In this document: in pieces, positions 7,531-10,678 of the stretch | Layout of the letters: every line of letters starts with the position of its first letter | Position numbering within the stretch: position 1 is the stretch's first letter | NCBI GenBank assembly: GCA_004124535.1 | Contig: SCKQ01000061.1 | Coordinates: 1-10,678, forward strand | Source of the DNA: Fidelibacterota bacterium | GTDB lineage: Bacteria; Marinisomatota; Marinisomatia; Marinisomatales; TCS55 | Reading direction: 5' to 3' | Length of the DNA: 10,678 nt | Translations under genes and position numbers: made by a program | Notes under the pieces: generated by a model | Seen by the model: only the letters and a program-made list of their open reading frames with translations | Database searches by the model: none | Told to the model about the DNA's origin: nothing

Positions 7531-7788
7531 ATGAACTATCTGCTATATACAATAATCAATAACGCATTCAACTTATTACAGATACTGATAATAATAAGGG
7601 TCGTTTTGAGTTGGATTCCCCACGATCCTTACAACCAGTTAATCCAATTGCTGTATCAGGTCACAGATGTCATCCTGAAGCCGATAAGAGAGATTCTGCC
7701 GGTCCAGAGTGCGGGTGTTGATTTCTCGCCCATTGTGGCGTTCTTTTTGCTGGGGTTTGTGAAGAAGTTTCTACTGATGGCGGTGTAG
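7531..7788 (+). CDS. YggT-family small membrane protein, copy 1
   Basis: 85 aa. Two hydrophobic segments (about residues 8-28 and 66-85) flank the family signature RVVLSWIPHDPYNQL, LKPIREILP and VDFSPIVAF. YggT proteins are small integral membrane proteins of poorly known function; in some bacteria they sit beside proC/yggS or cell-division genes and have been linked to osmotic or potassium tolerance. This is the single-domain form. It starts 25 nt after the sulfatase stop with no terminator and no visible Shine-Dalgarno. A paralogue at 9919 shares 59 of 85 residues by my alignment. Neither copy is beside the usual YggT partners. Confidence 0.85.
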   Translation: MNYLLYTIINNAFNLLQILIIIRVVLSWIPHDPYNQLIQLLYQVTDVILKPIREILPVQSAGVDFSPIVAFFLLGFVKKFLLMAV

Positions 7789-7842
7789 GGGAAGGATTTA
7801 GATGAAATGGTAAAAGAATATTAATAACCATCAAGCTCCGCC

Positions 7843-8271
7843 GTGCTCTACTACTTTCTAGACATCGCCTTCCTCGTCCTGCACAGCATCCTCATCGTCT
7901 TCAACCTGTTCGGATGGGCATGGCGAAGAACCCGCCGCCTCAACCTCCTCAGCATCCTGCTCACAGTCGGCAGTTGGCTGATCTTCGCTCCATGGTATGG
8001 CCTCGGCTACTGCCCTTGTACGGATTGGCACTGGCAAGTGAAGGAAGCCCTCGGCCAAACCGATCTACCCAACAACTACCTTACCTATCTCCTCTACGCT
8101 TGGACGGGCATCGTCATCACCGATGCTACCGCCGAACAACTCGCCGGGTTCTGCCTCGCCCCCGCCCTCGTTACATCGGTTGGCATGAACCTCAGGGACT
8201 TCATCGCGAAGAAAAAGGGCGAGGACGATTCCTCGCAATCCCCGCCTACTTGTCCACCTTTGGCGGAGTAG
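7843..8271 (+). CDS. DUF2784-like integral membrane protein, GC-rich
   Basis: 142 aa from GTG 7843; a TAA at 7825 closes the frame upstream and no in-frame ATG lies near, so GTG is the only sensible start. Three hydrophobic segments (about residues 3-23, 33-55 and 82-120) surround YCPCTDWHWQVKEALG, which I recognise from Bacteroidota-type DUF2784 proteins. Function is unknown; the paired Cys and Trp/His could bind a metal or heme, but that is a guess. Composition differs sharply from its neighbours: I counted 34/60 and 38/60 G+C in 7861-7980 against 21/60 in 7561-7620, with C-ending codons throughout, suggesting transfer from a GC-richer genome. The last dozen residues (SQSPPTCPPLAE) are encoded by the terminator hairpin, so the original C-terminus may have been replaced. 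Confidence 0.72.
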   Translation: MLYYFLDIAFLVLHSILIVFNLFGWAWRRTRRLNLLSILLTVGSWLIFAPWYGLGYCPCTDWHWQVKEALGQTDLPNNYLTYLLYAWTGIVITDATAEQLAGFCLAPALVTSVGMNLRDFIAKKKGEDDSSQSPPTCPPLAE

Positions 8272-8282
8272 CGGGGTTTTTT
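8240..8282 (+). terminator. Long terminator hairpin overlapping the end of the DUF2784-like gene
   Basis: CCCCGCCTACT (8240-8250) pairs with AGTAGCGGGG (8267-8276) with one bulged C; then six Ts (8277-8282) and GTTTATAGA. The TAG stop (8269-8271) is inside the right arm. The right arm and tail match the common module, while the left arm is coding sequence. Confidence 0.8.
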
Positions 8283-8333
8283 GTTTATAGAAGAGACAGC
8301 CACATTGGTGGTTAACTCTATGTAAGTTTCTAT

Positions 8334-9152
8334 ATGAAACGCCTTTGGCTCGTATTAGTTATTTTTTGTTTCGGTAAATCACAAACGACTACCGTTAATA
8401 TGGGTGGAGGTGAAATGGTACTTATACCGGGGGGCACATTTGAAATGGGACGTCCAGACGGAAAATCTGGCTATGATAATTTCCCAGTGCACCTAGTGAA
8501 GATTGACAGTTTCTATATGGACAAATTCGAAATAACCGTTGGTGAGTTTAAACAGTTCTTGAACGAAACCGGTTATGATTTTGATTGGGGTTTGTGGGAA
8601 AGATTTTTTGTATCACCAATGGATGACCATCCCATGGTTCATGTTAATTGGTACGAAGCAACAGCATTTGCCGAGTGGACCGGTAAACGTTTACCTACGG
8701 AAGCAGAATGGGAATATGCGGCTCGGGGTGGATTAAAAGGAAAGCGATACCCGTGGGGGAATAACATCACGAAGAATGATGCCAATTTCCATAAATATTG
8801 GAAGGATGATGACGAATATGGAAATAAAAATAGACTAACAACCGATTGGAAAGATAAATGGAAATATAGTACAGCGCCGGTGGGCAGTTTTGAGCCCAAT
8901 GGATATGGATTGTACGACATGGCAGGCAATGTGGCAGAGTGGTGCCAGGACTGGTACCAGCATGACTATTATAAGGTGTCTCCAATGGATAATCCCAAAG
9001 GCCCCGAAACGGGTATTGAAAAGGTCTCACGGGGTGGCCATTGGTATAGTTGGCATAAAGGGCTGCGAGTGTATAATCGTGGAGGTAATCCTCCGGATGT
9101 AAAATGGTTCCAAGACGTGCAAGGGTTCCGATGTGCGTTAGATGTAAAATAA
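8334..9152 (+). CDS. Exported SUMF1/FGE-fold protein lacking the catalytic cysteines
   Basis: 272 aa with an N-terminal Sec signal (residues 1 to about 17). The rest is the formylglycine-generating-enzyme-sulfatase (SUMF1) fold from end to end: EMVLIPGGTFEMG (27-39), FPVHLVKIDSFYMDKFEIT, HPMVHVNWYEATAFAEWTGKRLP, EWEYAARGG, YPWGN, PNGYGLYDMAGNVAEWCQDWY, SRGGHWYSW (from about residue 232) and the closing GFRCA. Aerobic FGE uses two cysteines in an SYC-N/H-RYR-type motif. Here that position reads GGHWYSWHKGLRVYNR, with neither cysteine, so it is unlikely to mature the nearby sulfatase. Exported SUMF1-fold proteins in related bacteria occur as carbohydrate-associated or gliding (GldK-like) components, but the role is open. 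ATG 8334 has no clear Shine-Dalgarno, and a terminator follows at 9173. Confidence 0.88.
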   Translation: MKRLWLVLVIFCFGKSQTTTVNMGGGEMVLIPGGTFEMGRPDGKSGYDNFPVHLVKIDSFYMDKFEITVGEFKQFLNETGYDFDWGLWERFFVSPMDDHPMVHVNWYEATAFAEWTGKRLPTEAEWEYAARGGLKGKRYPWGNNITKNDANFHKYWKDDDEYGNKNRLTTDWKDKWKYSTAPVGSFEPNGYGLYDMAGNVAEWCQDWYQHDYYKVSPMDNPKGPETGIEKVSRGGHWYSWHKGLRVYNRGGNPPDVKWFQDVQGFRCALDVK

Positions 9153-9172
9153 AATTTAAAAACACCATCTAG

Positions 9173-9196
9173 CCCCGCCCAGTAGCGGGGTTTTTT
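9173..9196 (+). terminator. Intrinsic terminator, best copy of the repeated module
   Basis: Perfect CCCCGC (9173-9178)/GCGGGG (9185-9190) stem, loop CCAGTA, six Ts (9191-9196), then GTTTATAGACATTTAGG. It ends the SUMF1-fold gene. Confidence 0.88.
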
Positions 9197-9201
9197 GTTT
9201 A

Positions 9202-9231
9202 TAGACATTTAGGACAGGTGGTGTGTAATAT
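9202..9231 (+). promoter_or_regulatory. Sigma-70-like promoter of the module, predicted leaderless start
   Basis: TAGACA (9202-9207), an 18-bp spacer ending GGTGGTGTG, and TAATAT (9226-9231), seven nt before ATG 9239. Geometry is identical to 4056-4085. Confidence 0.55.
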
Positions 9232-9238
9232 TGTCTTA

Positions 9239-9736
9239 ATGAAGCAATTCCTACCACTATTAATCCTCACTGGCTTGTTATCTGGGCAAGACGCTGTAGA
9301 AACACCATCTATAGATACTCTTTCCCAATTTGGAACACTGGAAGAACTTGAAGAGCAAGCAAGGATGGATGCAAAGGAAGATTTTTCAAGTAAATTAAAT
9401 CGCTTTTCAAGTAAACAGAATTGGCGCAATAATTCATTTTTAATCAGCGGTTTATTTGTTGGGGCATCGGTAATAATACTATGGAATCCCTTTGCCGGAA
9501 TACTTGCCAGTTCCATTCCCATGGCATCATCACATATATTTTTAATATCAATGCCCACACACCGTAATAAAGAATTAAATCTGCAATCTGTAAACTACCG
9601 TGAAGAATATGTAATAAGTTATAAAAAGGAAATTAAAAAACTTCGTATGATAAATTCATTCATAGGAAGTGTGTATGGTGTGGCTGTTCCAATGTTTGTT
9701 ATGTTTGCTAAAGGTGGTATACCCGTTGGTAGTTAA
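9239..9736 (+). CDS. Exported membrane protein of unknown function
   Basis: 165 aa from ATG 9239; the GTG at 9218 would place the start inside the promoter. Not a family I recognise. It shows a Sec signal ending near LLSGQDA, a charged, probably helical segment rich in Glu, Lys and Ser (residues 30-60: LEELEEQARMDAKEDF), a hydrophobic stretch (about 67-105: FLISGLFVGASVIILW, then FAGILASSIPMA), a charged linker with YREEYVISYKKEIKKLR, and a second hydrophobic stretch near the C-terminus. It may be an inner-membrane protein with a periplasmic coiled-coil. Its TAA is embedded in TAAGGAG, the Shine-Dalgarno of the next small ORF, so the two are translationally linked. Confidence 0.75.
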   Translation: MKQFLPLLILTGLLSGQDAVETPSIDTLSQFGTLEELEEQARMDAKEDFSSKLNRFSSKQNWRNNSFLISGLFVGASVIILWNPFAGILASSIPMASSHIFLISMPTHRNKELNLQSVNYREEYVISYKKEIKKLRMINSFIGSVYGVAVPMFVMFAKGGIPVGS

Positions 9737-9746
9737 GGAGACTAAA

Positions 9747-9869
9747 ATGAAAAAAATATGTGCATACTTATTTCTAATTACTACTCTTTTTAGTCAGCAA
9801 GAAGATGGTATTACTGAAGTAAATATCAAGAAGCCCCACATTCGTGGGGTTTTTTGTTTGTTAGGATGA
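9747..9869 (+). pseudogene. 40-codon remnant: intact signal peptide truncated by the terminator module
   Basis: ATG 9747 follows a strong AAGGAG, and the peptide begins with a textbook Sec signal (MKKICAYLFLITTLFSQ) plus EDGITEVNIKK. The reading frame then passes straight through a terminator hairpin and T-tract, encoding HIRGVFCLLG before a TGA. No mature domain is left. The likeliest reading is the 5' end of an exported-protein gene whose body was deleted or replaced up to the module. A genuine short secreted peptide is possible but less likely, since the last residues are hairpin sequence. Confidence 0.6.
9834..9855 (+). terminator. Intrinsic terminator inside the 40-codon remnant
   Basis: CCCCAC (9834-9839)/GTGGGG (9844-9849), loop ATTC, then six Ts (9850-9855) and GTTTGTTAGG. 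Downstream, GATGGGTAGATTT resembles the G-rich spacer and -10 of the other modules (compare 6050-6063), with the TATAGACA part missing. Confidence 0.85.
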
Positions 9870-9918
9870 TGGGTAGATTTGGATATGATTAACCGCATCA
9901 CACCACTATTACTATTTA

Positions 9919-10176
9919 ATGAACCATCTTTTATATAACATCATAAATAACGGTTTTAATCTGTTCCAGATGCTGATACTTGTCCGGGTGGTGATGAGTT
10001 GGATCCCGCATGATCCCTATAGCCAGTTGCCCCGCCTGCTGAACCAGATCACCGAGCCAGTTCTGAAGCCTATAAGAAAGATACTGCCGGTTCAATCCAT
10101 GGGGTTTGACTTTTCACCGGTGATTGCCTTCTTTGCCTTGGGGTTTTTGAAGAAGTTGCTACTCTCGGTTGTTTAA
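9919..10176 (+). CDS. YggT-family small membrane protein, copy 2
   Basis: 85 aa, the same length as the copy at 7531. Signature RVVMSWIPHDPYSQL, a fuller TEPVLKPIRKILP, and FDFSPVIAFFALGF. It keeps the T-E-P of typical YggT where copy 1 reads T-D-V, so copy 2 is closer to the family consensus at that site. The ATG has no obvious Shine-Dalgarno; a TAGATT (9874-9879) 40 nt upstream lies in a degenerate module promoter. No clear terminator follows at once; the stem at 10195-10223 is the nearest candidate. Confidence 0.85.
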   Translation: MNHLLYNIINNGFNLFQMLILVRVVMSWIPHDPYSQLPRLLNQITEPVLKPIRKILPVQSMGFDFSPVIAFFALGFLKKLLLSVV

Positions 10177-10194
10177 TGGGTCAACCCCCGCCAA

Positions 10195-10223
10195 ACGAGT
10201 TTTTTATATCATATATAACTCGT
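10195..10223 (+). repeat. Inverted repeat after the second YggT gene
   Basis: ACGAGTT (10195-10201) and AACTCGT (10217-10223) pair perfectly around an AT-only 15-nt loop apart from one C. The left flank, CCCCCGCCAAACGAG followed by six Ts, resembles a mutated copy of the common terminator module, so this may be the decayed terminator of YggT copy 2. Confidence 0.5.
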
Positions 10224-10234
10224 AAATTCCAGCA

Positions 10235-10362
10235 ACATCAGGAGTGGTCTCAGAGTTGAGACCCACCAACCGAGCCTAAAAGCTGCGGTGGTTAGTTCCA
10301 CTAAACGGAAGATGAGCCCGAAAGGGAAAAAGATGAACCGCCTGATGTCCAGGCGGTTTTTT
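10235..10362 (+). ncRNA. Candidate structured RNA: multibranched leader or standalone sRNA with terminator
   Basis: No ORF fits here, but helices are dense. P1 pairs ACATCAGG (10235-10242) with CCTGATGT (10341-10348). Hairpin a is GTGGTCTCA (10244-10252)/TGAGACC-C-AC (10257-10266), with tetraloop GAGT. Hairpin b is CCGAGC (10270-10275)/GCT-G-CGG (10282-10288). Hairpin c is TTAGT (10292-10296)/ACTAA (10300-10304). Hairpin d is CCC-GAAA-GGG (10317-10326), a GNRA tetraloop. The P1 3' strand overlaps the left arm of the terminator at 10338-10356, so P1 and terminator exclude each other, as in an ON-type riboswitch. I checked it from memory against common riboswitch motifs (TPP, SAM, FMN, cobalamin, c-di-GMP, T-box) and saw no match. 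The folding is by eye, without energies. Confidence 0.5.
10338..10362 (+). terminator. Intrinsic terminator ending the structured RNA
   Basis: CCGCCTG (10338-10344)/CAGGCGG (10350-10356), loop ATGTC, then six Ts (10357-10362) and CGTTTATAGACC, so it too ends in the common module tail. Confidence 0.88.
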
Positions 10363-10409
10363 CGTTTATAGACCTTCCTGGTGTGTTAACCATAAACAAA
10401 AAGGCTTGT

Positions 10410-10433
10410 CTCTCGGAGGCTAGCCGTAGGGAG
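10410..10433 (+). promoter_or_regulatory. Ribosome-binding site in a possible sequestering hairpin
   Basis: GGGAG (10429-10433) lies 10 nt before ATG 10444, unusually clear for this window. CTCTC (10410-10414) can pair with it (one G-T wobble), with GG/CC pairs inside and a palindromic GGCTAGCC (10418-10425) in the loop. It could hide the ribosome site from ribosomes; by-eye prediction only. Confidence 0.35.
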
Positions 10434-10443
10434 AAAACACATC

Positions 10444-10678
10444 ATGAAACAAAAATACCAACAAGGCGATGTACTGCTTGTGGCAGTAACAAAACGTACA
10501 GAGTCAGATATTAAAACTGAATGCAAGATAGAAAAAGGCGGAGATAAAGAAGGTAAGGTTATTCTTGCCTTAGGCGAAGCCACCGGACACCATCATCGTT
10601 TCGAATTGAATAAACTGGATTCCGGTGTTACGGTGTCTACAGTACATGAAAGATATGGAGGATACGGGGGAAGTGGAT
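10444..10678 (+). CDS. Small GDVLL/GEATGHHH protein, 3' end outside window
   Basis: 78 complete codons are visible from ATG 10444, beginning MKQKYQQGDVLLVAV, then a charged stretch, KVILALGEATGHHHR (residues 38-52) and a Gly/Tyr-rich run at the edge (ERYGGYGGSG). I recall small uncharacterised proteins in several phyla that begin QGDVLL and carry G-E-V/A-T-G-H-x-H, but no assigned function that I can vouch for. The three consecutive histidines at residues 49-51 could bind metal. It has the best Shine-Dalgarno in the window and sits directly downstream of the structured RNA, so it may be that element's target. A terminator lies between them. Confidence 0.7.
   Translation, partial: MKQKYQQGDVLLVAVTKRTESDIKTECKIEKGGDKEGKVILALGEATGHHHRFELNKLDSGVTVSTVHERYGGYGGSG

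Noticed and set aside
7914..8315. 133-codon + strand ORF overlapping the DUF2784-like gene
   Set aside because: It is Pro/Arg-rich, typical of a shifted frame through GC-rich coding sequence, and runs through the terminator; the 7843 frame has membrane segments and a family motif.
8334..9152. Sulfatase-maturing FGE paired with the sulfatase at 6075
   Set aside because: The SUMF1 fold is clear but both catalytic cysteines are absent and the protein carries a signal peptide; kept as an SUMF1-fold protein of unknown role.
9159..9311. Short repeat AACACCATCTA at 9160 and 9300
   Set aside because: Only about 11 bases, one in an intergenic region and one in coding sequence, without flanking similarity; chance is enough.
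10305..10335. Hammerhead-ribozyme-like core (GATGAG-CCC-GAAA-GGG-AAAA)
   Set aside because: The canonical CUGANGA is not intact (the first two bases differ) and the G of the GAA box after stem II is missing, so a catalytic core is not supported. I treat it as one hairpin of the structured RNA.
4029..10374. Integron gene-cassette array with attC sites between same-strand genes
   Set aside because: I looked for the RYYYAAC ... GTTRRRY core pairs in each intergenic repeat and found no consistent pair; the repeated element is a terminator plus promoter-like tail, and no integrase is in the window.

Overview
The window reads like a chromosomal stretch from a Gram-negative bacterium of the Fibrobacterota–Chlorobiota–Bacteroidota (FCB) group, quite possibly Candidatus Marinimicrobia (SAR406) or a near relative. 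The pointers are a type IX secretion (T9SS) C-terminal sorting domain with the NYPNPFNP signature, a dockerin-like calcium loop in the same giant protein, moderate-to-low GC, and many short exported proteins. The lineage is inferred from protein style, not from a marker gene. Every gene I can support lies on the + strand.

Layout. Positions 1-4001 hold the 3' part of a giant secreted protein: nine near-regular 105-106-residue Ig/FN3-like units, an Ig-like/dockerin-like region, and a T9SS sorting domain. Then come a seven-repeat propeller-like lipoprotein (4093-5163), a divergent phosphoribosylanthranilate isomerase homologue (5348-6013), a formylglycine-type sulfatase (6075-7505), a YggT-family membrane protein (7531-7788), a GC-rich DUF2784-like membrane protein (7843-8271), an exported SUMF1-fold protein without the FGE cysteines (8334-9152), an unknown exported membrane protein (9239-9736), a 40-codon signal-peptide remnant (9747-9869), a second YggT paralogue (9919-10176), a probable structured RNA or leader (about 10235-10362), and the start of a small GDVLL/GEATGHHH protein (10444 to the window end).

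The most striking non-coding feature is an intergenic module that recurs between otherwise unrelated genes. It is a GC hairpin of the type CCCCGC-loop-GCGGGG, then T6, then GTTTATAGACATTTAGG, then a G-rich stretch GGTGGGGTG, then TAATAT or TAAAAT. I read it as an intrinsic terminator fused directly to a sigma-70-like promoter. In the two best copies the -10 box ends exactly 7 nt before the ATG, which predicts leaderless mRNAs. One intergenic gap carries two such units in tandem with no gene between them. Two ORFs (DUF2784-like and the 40-codon remnant) run into the terminator hairpin, as if the module had been joined to them.

The genes do not form an obvious single pathway. Most look like independently transcribed accessory genes for the cell envelope or secretion. 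The sulfatase and first YggT gene are close enough to be co-transcribed, as are the 165-residue protein and the 40-codon remnant.
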